64,000 bases of DNA, from contig JBQDYD010000002.1 in NCBI GenBank assembly GCA_051967755.1, positions 62,001 through 126,000 of the forward strand. The letters run 5' to 3'. The notes under the pieces are model-generated. The model made no database searches. It was not told where the DNA came from and saw only the letters and a program-made list of their open reading frames with translations. The translations under genes and the position numbers were made by a program. Positions 23,556 to 33,776 of this stretch are shown in pieces. How positions within the stretch are numbered: the stretch's first letter is position 1; the number at the start of each line of letters is the position of its first letter. This DNA comes from UBA1672 sp051967755. GTDB taxonomy: Bacteria; Pseudomonadota; Alphaproteobacteria; Micavibrionales; Micavibrionaceae.

Positions 23556-26051
23556 TTATGGTTGTACGACACAGGGGCAGCCTGTCCATACACTGTATTG
23601 ACCACCGCCGGCAAAGTCATGGCAGAAGGCGGCTGCGCTTGATCCACAGCTACAATTTGACCCTTTCTCACTTCCGTAGGCGTATTCTTCCAGACTTGGT
23701 GCGCCTGCCGGTGCTTGCCATACACAGCCGTTACAATTATTGGCAATCAAGTCCCAATCGGCCTGATCTTCCCATCCGCCAAGGCCACCGTTTAATGTAC
23801 AATCCCATTCTTTGCGGTATACAATTCCTGTTCCTTCCAGACCTGCAGGGCATGATTCGACTTCGATATCGTCAAGGCCCGGATCACATGTACACGCCGG
23901 AATCGGGCTGTATGGTGTGACTGGTCCCCAGAAGCCCGGGTCAGGAAGGCCTCCGCTAGTGCTTGTGGGGCAAATCCAAGTTTGCGTGCTTAGGGTTTCG
24001 ACGCCTGTTTCCGAACCGCCAGGCCATGACCAACTGTTGGTGGTTCCGAACGGGCAATATGTTCTGTTTACAATTTGTGAGTTTGATGCACATGCACAGC
24101 TATCGTCATCGATGTCACTTGGGGTCGGGTCAGTGACAGGTACCCCTGCAACACAGTTAATATCATATGTTTTGGTCACTGTGCCGGTTAGGCCGGTTGT
24201 GCCTGTTGTGCCGTTAACTTCATCATAATATGAATTACAGCTTTGGTTGGTTGTTGTTGTTCCGGGGGAGCAGGCGCAGAATTGGTCGGTTTGGTAAACG
24301 GTTTCCCAAACATGACTTGTTTGTGGGCATCTATGTTTTTGAACACGAACGCGCACCCCTGACAGGCCGCCAGGGCATGACAGACTTTGTACGCGGTAAT
24401 CTTCACGACACCAGCAATCGTGATAGTAATTGTTGTTGTGAGGGTCACTGCCGTTATACCCGTTTTCTGCAGGCCATGAAGAGCCGGTAGTTGTCAGGTT
24501 GGCAGGAAAACTTTGATTAGGGTTTTTCTTTTCATGCGCGCGTATCAGATTAAATGTACCGGAATCACAGCGATAGGCATTTCGAACCTGTGAATCATTT
24601 CCGCTGGCGCAGGTAACAACATTGCGGGGGCCGCCATTCAGACTGTTAATGTGTCCTTGCACCTGCCCGTAAGAACTCATGCCCGCGATTTGTGTCGCGA
24701 AATAGGCAGCGTTGTAATCCGTGATCATCCGGCATTCGCCTTCGAATTCTGTTAGGAAAGAGCCACTTGCCGTGCCGGGGTTTGTGCCGTTATCGATATC
24801 ACCGATATTGAAGGATCCACCACAAAAGCCCGTTACATTTTGTTGGAAACAGCGATCATCTGCTGCGCCAATACAAACAATATTACCATCTGTATCGACA
24901 CCGTCCATGAACTGGCCGGCGGGGCATTGTGCATAAATTTCATCGGTACAAAGGGGTTGGTTGTTGGCTATACCCATCATATATTCATCTTGACCAGCAC
25001 CATCATAACAACTAATGCCGCTGCCCGGGTTTGTTGTATCTTCCAGACGTGTTCCGTCAGATGTGAGAGATCCGGCGAGTAATCGAGGTTCGAAGCAGTC
25101 GCCATTCGTTAACGCCCCATATTCACATATGCGGTCTGTTACCACACGACCGGCAGAACGGACAGCGCCTGAATCAGCACCGATTTGCAAGACTGTTGTT
25201 GTGTCAGCAGCGCTGAGGTCTTGACCGATATTTGCGCCCACGGCCATACTGTTTGTATTTTTTAAGGTGATGGCAGTTGGTTGAGCTTGTGAAATTTGCC
25301 ACTCCGAAGGTTCTACAGGCGTGTAGAAAGTCAGCAAATCATCAAAATTATTCAGATCATACTCACCTGAAATAAACACGGCATCATCGTCACAGTTTTC
25401 TTGTTCGATTAAGCTCGTTGTATTACAGGCGTTTATAATGGCGCCCTGTCTTGAATACGCGCCGGCTTTGTTATGACCGTGTGCAATGACAACAAAATGC
25501 GCCGAAGAATTAGGGGAGACTAAGGAAAGAGTCGGGTCTATCTTATCGACAACGGCAATCCCGCCCCCATTAATGTCAAATGTTGTGTTGTCTGTCAGGT
25601 TTAAGGTGACGGCATAACTTATGCGCGCAAGTGCAGAGTCATAGGACTCAGATTCTTGTAAATTGAGGGTTTTAAATGGAACTGATCCGATAACCACATC
25701 ACGCCCTGATTCAGGGTTATTGTAACGACAAAGGCCATTTGCACATGAATTGACAGGAGGAGCCAAATTAAGGCAATCATCGAATTCATGGCCATATTCA
25801 AAATCGCCCGGTACTGCGTCTGTAGGGGCAGGGCATGGGAATCGTCCCGCGATAGCTCTGTAACCGCCAAGTTCGAGTGCGATCAAGTCAATGTTATCTT
25901 CTGTTTCATTCCAGTCTTTTTCGACCCTGTATTGATGATACATATTGATGGCCGGCGTGATCATCAATCCTAAAATAAGAAGGACGATCGCTATTTCTAC
26001 CAGAGAGAACCCTGTTTCTTTTTTAAGAAAGGTTTTTATTGAATTGCGCAT
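23556..26051 (-). CDS. Giant Cys-rich prepilin-like protein 2 (831 aa)
   Basis: The N-terminal prepilin signal is clear (TGFSLVEIAIVLLIL; cleavage at G14|F15, Glu at +5). The next part repeats the plan of its neighbours, with a GRFPCPAPTDAVPGDFEYG motif. A segment near 275-330 (MAVGANIGQDLS, then RVVTDRICEYG) parallels the tail-fibre-like region of the other two. The C-terminal half (about 400-831) is Cys-, Gly-, Trp- and Thr-rich, with repeated CxC.PG...CPxGL units. It is presumably exported and disulfide-rich, perhaps a pilus-tip adhesin. Its start overlaps the end of the third prepilin-like gene by 16 bp. Confidence 0.72.
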   Translation of the reverse strand: MRNSIKTFLKKETGFSLVEIAIVLLILGLMITPAINMYHQYRVEKDWNETEDNIDLIALELGGYRAIAGRFPCPAPTDAVPGDFEYGHEFDDCLNLAPPVNSCANGLCRYNNPESGRDVVIGSVPFKTLNLQESESYDSALARISYAVTLNLTDNTTFDINGGGIAVVDKIDPTLSLVSPNSSAHFVVIAHGHNKAGAYSRQGAIINACNTTSLIEQENCDDDAVFISGEYDLNNFDDLLTFYTPVEPSEWQISQAQPTAITLKNTNSMAVGANIGQDLSAADTTTVLQIGADSGAVRSAGRVVTDRICEYGALTNGDCFEPRLLAGSLTSDGTRLEDTTNPGSGISCYDGAGQDEYMMGIANNQPLCTDEIYAQCPAGQFMDGVDTDGNIVCIGAADDRCFQQNVTGFCGGSFNIGDIDNGTNPGTASGSFLTEFEGECRMITDYNAAYFATQIAGMSSYGQVQGHINSLNGGPRNVVTCASGNDSQVRNAYRCDSGTFNLIRAHEKKNPNQSFPANLTTTGSSWPAENGYNGSDPHNNNYYHDCWCREDYRVQSLSCPGGLSGVRVRVQKHRCPQTSHVWETVYQTDQFCACSPGTTTTNQSCNSYYDEVNGTTGTTGLTGTVTKTYDINCVAGVPVTDPTPSDIDDDSCACASNSQIVNRTYCPFGTTNSWSWPGGSETGVETLSTQTWICPTSTSGGLPDPGFWGPVTPYSPIPACTCDPGLDDIEVESCPAGLEGTGIVYRKEWDCTLNGGLGGWEDQADWDLIANNCNGCVWQAPAGAPSLEEYAYGSEKGSNCSCGSSAAAFCHDFAGGGQYSVWTGCPCVVQP

Positions 26052-27361
26052 ACTATAGCTCCCGTTGCATCAAAACCAATAATGCGCTCACCCACTGGGC
26101 AATTGCCTGGTGCAAATATTGAAGTGTCGACCCTAAGCATATTGTCATCACCAAATGTGCCGCCGCTATCTTGTTCTAATGAGGTGCATTTTACACTGCT
26201 TGCAGATAGCTCAGTCATCGGTCTGTCAAAGGTGTAACTTGCAGAAGATCCGGCGGCGCAGGTCATGTCCGGTGAAATCTCAGTGATAATGTGCGGGTCG
26301 AAACAATCTGAATTGTTACAAATACTGTCAGACTTTACGCGCCCCCCGACCCCTGAATCTGATTGAACACGAATTGGGCCGATAACATCCAGTGATACCG
26401 TGTTGTCGTCATCACCGGGAGTGGTCGTTCCGATACCAATTTTGGTTGATAGGGTTAAAACATAATCATTTGGGTATGTTGCATTATCTTCGTGTTGGAA
26501 CCATGTCGCAACGGGGGGTGTTTCCTGTGCAAGAACCCAGTCATCGTAATAATTCACACCTGCAACTTCAGAGCGTAGGGATGCAGTATTATTACCGGGA
26601 TCTCTGTCTATCATAAATGTATTGTCGAAATTACAATTTTCAAAGTCATATCCGTTTAAGGCGCTACCGCAAGCTGTTATTTCTACTCCGTCCTTACTGT
26701 AGCCTCCTCTTGCGTTTAACCCGGTGGAGAGTAAGACTAAATCATATTTTGTTGTGACGAGGTCAGGAACCCCGTCATCTGTGCCGTTTGCGACGCTAAT
26801 AGGGTCATCAGCGGCAAGCAGCCTGATTTCACCTGCGCCATTTACATAGGTTGCAACGTCTGTTTGCTTGTGAGTGACAGCATATATTATCTTATTGCTC
26901 CAATAATCGAGAGCAAAGCCCTGCGGCATTTTTACAGTAGCAAATGGCAGTGCGCCAATGATAATGGCATCTGCGGTGTTATCTGTTTTGCAAATCCCGC
27001 CATTTATAGCCAATTTCCAGCTTGGGTCCGTGCATTCAAGGACGTTTGCAAATGTGCAGTCGCTGGACATTCCGAAATCTGCGTCATTTTCACTTAAGAA
27101 TAGATTGGCAGGGCATGGGTAGGCGCCATTTCCACTGGCAAAGAATTGATTTATTCCGTTCTTAGCATCGGTGAGGGCGCCGTAATTCATAGTGCGCACT
27201 TCTGAAATAAGTGCTTGTTTTTTCGCCAGAATAAGCGGCATAGCAAGAAGGCCCAAAAGAACCATGCCTATTGCCGCCTCAATTAAGGTGACGCCATCTT
27301 CATTTGAAAGGCTACGTCTTAGCTTTCGCAGTGCGCAACCGCTATACTTTTTATTCACCAT
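26036..27361 (-). CDS. Large prepilin-like protein 3
   Basis: This is the first gene of the three-gene set. From ATG 27361 the protein is 441 residues, with a basic leader and then EDGVTLIEAAIGMVLLGLLA: a type III signal with Val replacing Phe at +1 and Glu kept at +5. The exported part has a GAYPCPANLFLSENDADFG motif and a tail-fibre-like IGIGTTTPGDDDNTVSLDVIG stretch followed by RVKSDSICNNSDCFDP, which matches the same region of the second protein. TTG 27397 upstream is a weaker start. The paralogy of all three indicates tandem duplication and divergence. Confidence 0.72.
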   Translation of the reverse strand: MVNKKYSGCALRKLRRSLSNEDGVTLIEAAIGMVLLGLLAMPLILAKKQALISEVRTMNYGALTDAKNGINQFFASGNGAYPCPANLFLSENDADFGMSSDCTFANVLECTDPSWKLAINGGICKTDNTADAIIIGALPFATVKMPQGFALDYWSNKIIYAVTHKQTDVATYVNGAGEIRLLAADDPISVANGTDDGVPDLVTTKYDLVLLSTGLNARGGYSKDGVEITACGSALNGYDFENCNFDNTFMIDRDPGNNTASLRSEVAGVNYYDDWVLAQETPPVATWFQHEDNATYPNDYVLTLSTKIGIGTTTPGDDDNTVSLDVIGPIRVQSDSGVGGRVKSDSICNNSDCFDPHIITEISPDMTCAAGSSASYTFDRPMTELSASSVKCTSLEQDSGGTFGDDNMLRVDTSIFAPGNCPVGERIIGFDATGAIVCAIQ

Positions 27362-27494
27362 TAAAAACCCATAAAAAAAGTTTCGAAAACTTATCAATTT
27401 AACGATATCATAAATTTAGTTAAAATTTTATGAAACTTAAAACTATCGTGATAGACAAGATATACAGAAATTAGGGTTTTCTAATATGCTGATT

Positions 27495-28010
27495 TTATTG
27501 TGATATTTGTAAATCTACGGCTTCACGGCCCTTGTCTACCATCTTTAATGTGACACGTACACGTTGACCGGCTTCTAAGCTTTCCATTTCGAGCTTATCA
27601 AGCAAAGTTTTGTGAATAAACACGTCTTTCATACCATCATCAGGAATGATAAAGCCGAAGCCCTTCTCGGGCTTGTACCATTTTACGAGGCCGCCCATGG
27701 TCACTGTGCCGGTTTCTTCGTCCATTTCAGGCATTGTGTTCATTGCGCCTTTGTCCAAGACCTCTACAACTTCTTTGACTTGTCGTCCTTTGTCGCCGTT
27801 AAAGATTTTACAGACTAATATGGCGCCTTCGCCAATAGAATGCAGGCCGGCCTGTTGTAGTGTGGTTATATGAAGAAAGGCATCATAGGATTCATCTTCG
27901 GGCACGAGGAAGCCGAAGCCTTTGGCGCCGTTAAACCATTTGAGGTGAAGGGTAGCAAGAGAAATATCTTCTTGTGGTGAGGAGGAGTTTTGAACGTTAT
28001 TCTGCAACAT
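27495..28010 (-). CDS. Double cold-shock-domain protein
   Basis: This 171-residue RNA-binding protein is of the two-CSD type common in Alphaproteobacteria. CSD1 spans about 20-85 (KWFNGAKGFGFLVPED; RNP2-like DAFLHIT) and CSD2 about 105-170 (KWYKPEKGFGFIIPDD; DVFIHKT). Such proteins act as RNA chaperones or antiterminators. The upstream region (28011-28247, also upstream of fadD on the other strand) contains a GGAGT/ACTCC hairpin and an AT-rich tract that could form the 5' leader; nothing else is seen there. Confidence 0.93.
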   Translation of the reverse strand: MLQNNVQNSSSPQEDISLATLHLKWFNGAKGFGFLVPEDESYDAFLHITTLQQAGLHSIGEGAILVCKIFNGDKGRQVKEVVEVLDKGAMNTMPEMDEETGTVTMGGLVKWYKPEKGFGFIIPDDGMKDVFIHKTLLDKLEMESLEAGQRVRVTLKMVDKGREAVDLQISQ

Positions 28011-28247
28011 TGAACGCCTTTTTACTTAGTGGGGTACTTAACTGAATAGTTATACGAGTGGACGGAGTATGGAAAACTCCACATTCAGGATGCCCTATTT
28101 TTTACAGAAAATCCAGCCCCTTTTTAAAGTGCAGCATATTTGTCGGTGTTTATTGCGGGGCGTGAACTGTTTGTCGAGGGGGTGCGAGAAATTCTATTCT
28201 CTCCTTAAACTCTGTGATATACTTGTACAAATGCACATAGGTTTTTA

Positions 28248-29951
28248 ATGACTAAAAACAACTATTTATGGACAGAACATTATCCTGACGGTATCGACTG
28301 GACGCTAGATATAGAGCCAAAGCCGGTCTTTTCTATGCTGCGGGAGACGGCTGAAAAATATCCATCAAATCCTGCCTTTGACTTTTTAGGAAAAAAGAAT
28401 ACGTGGCGCGATATTTATGAATTAGCACAAAAATTCGCGAAGGGTCTTCAGGGTATGGGGATTAATAAGGGTGATAAGGTTGGGATTTTCCTGCCGAATA
28501 CCCCGTATTTCTTGATATCCTACTATGGTATTCTTATGGCGGGCGGAACGGTTGTTAATCTTAACCCGCTTTATGCTGAAGAAGAGCTGGCGCATTTGAT
28601 AGAGGACAGTGAAATAGAGACTGTTATTTCCGTCGATCTGAAAATGCTGCACGAAAAAATGGAAAAGATGTTAAGTGCGACCCGCCTTAACCGCATTGTT
28701 GTTTGCAAATTTACAGAAATCTTGCCGTTTCCGAAAAACATGTTATTTCCGATTTTTAAATGTACGGAGATGGCAAAAATTGAGGATGACAAACGTATTG
28801 TCTATTTCAATGATGTCACAAATAATGATGGCACGTTTGTAGAGCCTGATGTCGATACACAAGAGGATATCGCCGTTATTCAATATACAGGCGGTACAAC
28901 GGGTAAGCCAAAAGGGGCGATGCTGACGCATAAAAACATATATGCAAATGCCGTGCAGTCTCAATTATGGTTTCCGGGAGTGACAATTGGTGAGGACAGA
29001 ATGCTGGGTGTCCTGCCGTTCTTTCATGTTTTTGCGATGACGGTTGTTATGAATTTCAGTGTGATCAACGCGCTGGAGATTATTGCTCTGCCTCGTTTTG
29101 ACCTAAAAGACGCGCTGAAGGCGATTGATAAGAAAAAGCCGCATTATTTACCTGCTGTTCCCGCGATTTATAATGCGATTAATACTTCTCCGCTGAGTAG
29201 CAAATACGATCTTTCCTCCATTAAAGCCTGTATTTCAGGTGGTGCGCCCTTACCTGTGGAGGTAAAGCGTAAATTTGAGGAAAAGACAGGCTGTATCGTG
29301 ATTGAAGGGTACGGTTTAACCGAAAGCTCCCCCGTGGCATGCGGAAATCCTGTGAACGGAGAGAACAAGCCGGGCTCTATTGGTATGCCGATACCGGGCA
29401 CGATTGTGGAAATTGTTGACCGCGAAGATAAAGTGACGCCGATGCCCTTGGGGGAACGCGGGGAGCTGTGTATTCGCGGGCCGCAAGTGATGAAGGGCTA
29501 TTGGAATAAGCCTGATGCCACGGCGGATACGTTGCGTGATACGGGCGAAGGGGATATGCGTCTTCATACGGGTGATATCGCAATTATGGATGAGGATGGC
29601 TATGTCTTTATCGTTGATCGTTTAAAGGATATGATCATCACAAACGGATATAATGTCTATCCGCGTAATGTCGAAGAAGCAATTTATAAGCATCCAAGCG
29701 TTGAGGAATGTATTGTGGCGGGATTGCCGCATGAGCAGCGCGGCGAAATTGTTAAGGCGTGGATTAAGGTGCGTGAAGGGCGAGAGCTCAGCGTTCCTGA
29801 CTTAAAAGAATTCTTGAAAGAGAAAATCTCACCCATGGAAATCCCTAAGGAAATTGAATTCCGTGATGAGCCGTTACCCAAAACGATGATCGGCAAACTC
29901 AGTCGTAAAGATATCGTCGCGGAGGAAATGGAAAAACGAGGTGGTGCGTGA
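28248..29951 (+). CDS. fadD: Long-chain fatty acid-CoA ligase
   Basis: It activates fatty acids to acyl-CoA using ATP. The 567-residue protein has the AMP-binding P-loop QYTGGTTGKPKGAM (about 211-224), the VIEGYGLTESSP A5 motif, the LHTGDIAIMDEDGYVFIVDRLKD hinge and the PKTMIGKLSRKDI C-terminal catalytic Lys region. Length and motifs fit FadD. Reading starts with MTKNNYLWTEHYPDGIDW; the ribosome binding site is weak. No other beta-oxidation genes are in the window. Confidence 0.93.
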   Translation: MTKNNYLWTEHYPDGIDWTLDIEPKPVFSMLRETAEKYPSNPAFDFLGKKNTWRDIYELAQKFAKGLQGMGINKGDKVGIFLPNTPYFLISYYGILMAGGTVVNLNPLYAEEELAHLIEDSEIETVISVDLKMLHEKMEKMLSATRLNRIVVCKFTEILPFPKNMLFPIFKCTEMAKIEDDKRIVYFNDVTNNDGTFVEPDVDTQEDIAVIQYTGGTTGKPKGAMLTHKNIYANAVQSQLWFPGVTIGEDRMLGVLPFFHVFAMTVVMNFSVINALEIIALPRFDLKDALKAIDKKKPHYLPAVPAIYNAINTSPLSSKYDLSSIKACISGGAPLPVEVKRKFEEKTGCIVIEGYGLTESSPVACGNPVNGENKPGSIGMPIPGTIVEIVDREDKVTPMPLGERGELCIRGPQVMKGYWNKPDATADTLRDTGEGDMRLHTGDIAIMDEDGYVFIVDRLKDMIITNGYNVYPRNVEEAIYKHPSVEECIVAGLPHEQRGEIVKAWIKVREGRELSVPDLKEFLKEKISPMEIPKEIEFRDEPLPKTMIGKLSRKDIVAEEMEKRGGA

Positions 29952-29964
29952 TTAGGTTATCTCT

Positions 29965-30810
29965 TTAATTTTCATCGCCTTTATATTCAAACTCGTCTAC
30001 ATCGAAAACAAAAGCATCTGATTGTGGATTTGGGATTTCTTTTCGGGGTGGTCTTTTTACTTTAACTTGCTTTGTATTATTTTTTTCAATCTCTTCCGTA
30101 AGTGTTTCTATGGCTCTTTTGAAGTAATCTATTGAGAATATCTCATCTTCTTTTGGGGTTTTATCACCAAACGTCTCTAGCCATTTTTGTGCCTTTTCAA
30201 ACTCACCAAGGCGCCTGTAAAGATTGGGAATAACAATGTTCAATGTCCAAAATTTGTTATCATCTTCGTTCAAAGTTTCAAGAGACTTTTTGCCTTCTTT
30301 AATAGTTTCCAAAACATACATCTTATATTTTTTCCGATCGCCACATTTGTCTGCTTCCCAAGTTGCCTGAAGTGTTAGCCACCATAAATCAATATCGGGT
30401 ATTTGTCGTAGTTCTTGAAGTTTTGCAAATAGATAATAACTCGCATGTTTTCCTTCATACAAAGTTTTGTATGCTTCAGATTCTATAATGATTTGAATGT
30501 TCTTCAATTCGTCATCAGTGTAATCGTTTTTCGAAATGATGAAGCCATTTGATGGGCAGATGGCCAGAGGTGTAGGGAAATCCATGTACGAAACGGGTTC
30601 CCAATCAAGGTGTCCACCGAATTTGGAGTGCGTGCCTAAAGATAGTGCTTCAAACTTTTCTCCTCCTAAGGGGCATGTATAAATTCTATAATTTCGGTGA
30701 TGACCCAATGGCTCCATACAGTTTAGAATTTGTTCGTTTCTTTGTTCCGCTAATGCTGGCTGCATAACTAACATAGGACTGAAAGCCATTAAGAACTTTA
30801 GAATTTTCAT
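29965..30810 (-). CDS. Periplasmic hypothetical protein
   Basis: This 281-residue protein has a good signal peptide (KILKFLMAFSPMLVMQPALA, cleavage near residue 21). The mature part has two Cys near 30-47 and a helical middle and C-terminal region (about 120-245) whose LYRRLGEFEKAQKWLETFG segment resembles a TPR helix pair. The C-terminus is charged (KVKRPPRKE ... FDVDEFEYKGDEN). It is probably secreted to the periplasm. I recognise no family. It converges with fadD and lies downstream of the GNAT gene. Confidence 0.6.
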   Translation of the reverse strand: MKILKFLMAFSPMLVMQPALAEQRNEQILNCMEPLGHHRNYRIYTCPLGGEKFEALSLGTHSKFGGHLDWEPVSYMDFPTPLAICPSNGFIISKNDYTDDELKNIQIIIESEAYKTLYEGKHASYYLFAKLQELRQIPDIDLWWLTLQATWEADKCGDRKKYKMYVLETIKEGKKSLETLNEDDNKFWTLNIVIPNLYRRLGEFEKAQKWLETFGDKTPKEDEIFSIDYFKRAIETLTEEIEKNNTKQVKVKRPPRKEIPNPQSDAFVFDVDEFEYKGDEN

Positions 30811-30850
30811 TACTTATTTCTTTCATTCGGGTTTGTCTATATGCGTTGTT

Positions 30851-31360
30851 TTAACGTTCTATTATACGCTCATACTTACAGCTCCAGTCAACGCAGCCAT
30901 CCCCGAAATTTTCTTTTCTATCTTCAATATAGGTAAAACCGTTTTTCAGTACCGCTTTTTGTGAGGCGGCGTTGCCTTTGCGGTGGCTGATTTTAAGCAC
31001 AGTGTAATCTGTTTCATTCATTGCCCAATCAATACGCGCTTTATAAAGAAGTGTTGAGAGCCCCTTACCGCGATATTTAGGCGCGATATAGCCCATGGCA
31101 AATTGTGCAATGTGAGGCTGACTTTCATCAGGCTGAAAGATTGAGGCAATGCCGATTAAGCTATCGCGATCAAACAGGCCAAAGATGCGTTTATTATCGC
31201 CGACCAAATAGGCACGCCATTCATCTGTGCTGCGCTTTAATCCTTGCTCTACGGTATCCAGAAAATATTCAGGAAACTCGGCCAAGGCTTGCATACGAAG
31301 CGTTTTGAACGCATCAACATCTGCCGCGCTCAGGGCGCGTGTGTGAAATTGCTCCTGATT
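30851..31360 (-). CDS. GNAT family acetyltransferase
   Basis: This N-acetyltransferase has about 169 residues when started at ATG 31360 (MNQEQFHTRALS). An upstream frame to 31393 overlaps pheT and is less likely. The acetyl-CoA binding motif A is present (YIAPKYRGKGLSTLLY) and is followed by NETDYTVLKISHRKGNAASQKAVLKNGF, a typical beta-bulge and motif B. It starts 10 bp after the pheT stop, so it is probably co-transcribed with pheT. The substrate is unknown. Confidence 0.85.
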   Translation of the reverse strand, partial: NQEQFHTRALSAADVDAFKTLRMQALAEFPEYFLDTVEQGLKRSTDEWRAYLVGDNKRIFGLFDRDSLIGIASIFQPDESQPHIAQFAMGYIAPKYRGKGLSTLLYKARIDWAMNETDYTVLKISHRKGNAASQKAVLKNGFTYIEDRKENFGDGCVDWSCKYERIIER

Positions 31361-31370
31361 CATGATGGAT

Positions 31371-33776
31371 TTACCCGCGTAAAACGCCGTCACATTTTTT
31401 GGAAACGGCTTCGATCACCTTGTTCATGATGCCATCAAGCTGTTCCTCGCTCAATGTTTCGGCAACGGGCTGGATTGTGATGTTCAACGCCAGTGACTTA
31501 TATCCCTCATCAATGCCTTTGCCTTTATATACATCAAAGACGTGTGCATCGGCGATCAGCTTTTTATCCGCGGATTTGGCAGAGCGGATCAGATCTTCGG
31601 CGCTCACCTCGTCTTTAACAACAAAGGCAAAATCACGGGATACGGGCTGGAACTGCGAAAGCTCCAGCAGTTTTTTCGCTGTGCCTTTGTTGCGCGCGGC
31701 GGGGATATTCTCAATGAATACCTCAAAGCCTGCCATTGGTGTTTTGATCCCCATTTCATCCAAAATGGCGGGGTGAATTTCACCAAATTGCGCGATGATG
31801 TTTTTACCAAGGCGCAGCACACCAGAGCGACCAGGGTGGTAATATTCAGGCGCATCGCGTGATATTTGCGCGTTTTCTGCAGGCGCGCCGCATGCCGCCA
31901 AAACCGTTAAGGCATCGGCCTTCGCGTCATATGCATCAACTGCGCGCTCTGCCGTATCTGGTGCCCAATGGCGTGATACTTTCTCGCCTGCGCGCAAACC
32001 TGCCGCCATGTAATCTTGCCCGTCAGATTTTTGTGATCTGAAAACGGGGCCGACTTCGCACAGCGCAACATTGGCAAAACCGCGATCGGCATTTTTGCCT
32101 GCCGCTTCGATAAGGTTCGGAAGGATAGACGGGCGCATTTGATCAAGTTCTGAGCTGATCGGATTGCTGAGCGTTAGCGCCGCATTATCGTTTGATCCGA
32201 AATGTTTGGCCAAGCCCTTTGGCATGAATGACCATGTCACGCATTCATTTAACCCCGCAGAGGCCATCGCCGCGCGCGCAGTTCTGGCGCGGCTTAGGTT
32301 TAATGTTTCTGCGGATGCGGTTACGGATTTATTACCGCGCACTGATACAGGTTCAATCTTATCAAAACCATATATGCGGATGACTTCTTCGGTTAAATCT
32401 GCTGCGCCTTCAACGTCACCGCGCCATGACGGTGGGGATACGCTTAGGCCGTTGCCATTTTCTGCAACCTCGAAACCAAGATTTTGCAGGATTGAGATTT
32501 GCTCTTCTGCAGGCACGTCAACACCACAAAGCTTTTTCGTGAATGCAGGATCGAATTCAATCGTGCGTTTCCACTCAGGTTCATCGCCTGCTTTGACGAC
32601 TTCACTGACTTCTGAGCTTTCAGTGCCGCATAGTTCCAGGATCAGGCGCGTGGCCATTTCCAAACCAACTTTTGTGAATTCAGGATCAACGCCGCGTTCA
32701 AAACGATAGCGCGCATCACTTGGCACGTTTAAATCGCGTCCCGCGCGGGCAATGCGCATGGGGTTGAAATATGCAGATTCTAAAAATACGTTTTGTACGT
32801 CATCCTCACAGCCTGTTGATGTGCCGCCTACAATTCCGCCAAGGCCGATCACGCCGCTATCATCTGTAATGCCGCATGCACCATCGATTAGCGTATAGCT
32901 TTTATCATTCAGTGCATCCAGTGTTTCGCCTGCCTTTGTCGTGCGCACAACGATATCGCCCTTAACCTTATCCGCGTCATAAACATGAAGCGGGCGCGCA
33001 TAATCCATTGTCATTAAATTGGTGATATCAACCAACGCAGAAATCGGGCGTAAGCCAACGGCTTTTAGCATATTTTGAAGCCATGCAGGGGACGGGCCGT
33101 TTTTAACGTTTTTAATATAACGCCCATAAAAGACATTACATCCGTCTGTATCCTCGATTTTGACATTGATCGGGGATTTGAATGTGCCTTCGACCGCGCT
33201 TTCATCGTGATCTTTCAATGTGCCAAGGCCTGCTGCGGATAGGTCACGGGCAATGCCACGCACACCTGCGCAATCAGCGCGGTTTGGTGTCAGGCCGATT
33301 TCAACGACTTTTTCATTCAGGCCGTAAATATCTGCCATTGGCGTGCCGACTTCATATTTATCGTCAACTTCGATGATGCCTTCATGCTCATCGGATAGGC
33401 ACATTTCACGCTCTGATACCAGCATACCGCTCGACTCAATACCGCGAATTTTTGTCTTTTTCAATGTTACATCAAGGCCCGGAATATATGTTTTCTCAGG
33501 GGCGAAAATACCCTTCATACCGGTGCGGGCATTAGGCGCGCCGCAGACCACCTGAATGATGCCGTTATCTGTTTTGACTTTACAGACTTTCAGTTTATCC
33601 GCATCAGGGTGTTTTTCTGCCGATTCCACATACGCAACTTTAAACGGTGCAAATTCTGCGGCTTTGTCTTCATATTCTTCTAATTCCAGACCGATATTGG
33701 TCAGGCGGTCGCAAATTTCTTCGTCACTTGCGTTTGTATCCAGGTGTTTTTTGAGCCAGTTAATTGTGAATTTCAT
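31371..33776 (-). CDS. pheT: Phenylalanine-tRNA ligase beta subunit
   Basis: This is the beta chain of the heterotetrameric PheRS. The 801-residue protein has the N-terminal EMAP-like tRNA-binding domain (about 40-150), B3/B4 editing domain (about 200-370), B5 domain (about 400-475) and a C-terminal anticodon-binding FDX-ACB domain (about 705-801, ending CDGVLRG). Length and order are normal. Unusually, pheS is not adjacent: a large acidic protein gene on the opposite strand and a GNAT gene lie between. Confidence 0.97.
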   Translation of the reverse strand: MKFTINWLKKHLDTNASDEEICDRLTNIGLELEEYEDKAAEFAPFKVAYVESAEKHPDADKLKVCKVKTDNGIIQVVCGAPNARTGMKGIFAPEKTYIPGLDVTLKKTKIRGIESSGMLVSEREMCLSDEHEGIIEVDDKYEVGTPMADIYGLNEKVVEIGLTPNRADCAGVRGIARDLSAAGLGTLKDHDESAVEGTFKSPINVKIEDTDGCNVFYGRYIKNVKNGPSPAWLQNMLKAVGLRPISALVDITNLMTMDYARPLHVYDADKVKGDIVVRTTKAGETLDALNDKSYTLIDGACGITDDSGVIGLGGIVGGTSTGCEDDVQNVFLESAYFNPMRIARAGRDLNVPSDARYRFERGVDPEFTKVGLEMATRLILELCGTESSEVSEVVKAGDEPEWKRTIEFDPAFTKKLCGVDVPAEEQISILQNLGFEVAENGNGLSVSPPSWRGDVEGAADLTEEVIRIYGFDKIEPVSVRGNKSVTASAETLNLSRARTARAAMASAGLNECVTWSFMPKGLAKHFGSNDNAALTLSNPISSELDQMRPSILPNLIEAAGKNADRGFANVALCEVGPVFRSQKSDGQDYMAAGLRAGEKVSRHWAPDTAERAVDAYDAKADALTVLAACGAPAENAQISRDAPEYYHPGRSGVLRLGKNIIAQFGEIHPAILDEMGIKTPMAGFEVFIENIPAARNKGTAKKLLELSQFQPVSRDFAFVVKDEVSAEDLIRSAKSADKKLIADAHVFDVYKGKGIDEGYKSLALNITIQPVAETLSEEQLDGIMNKVIEAVSKKCDGVLRG

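Noticed and set aside
22230..27397. Shufflon-type inversion system for the prepilin genes
   Set aside because: No invertase gene and no short inverted crossover repeats were seen between the three genes.
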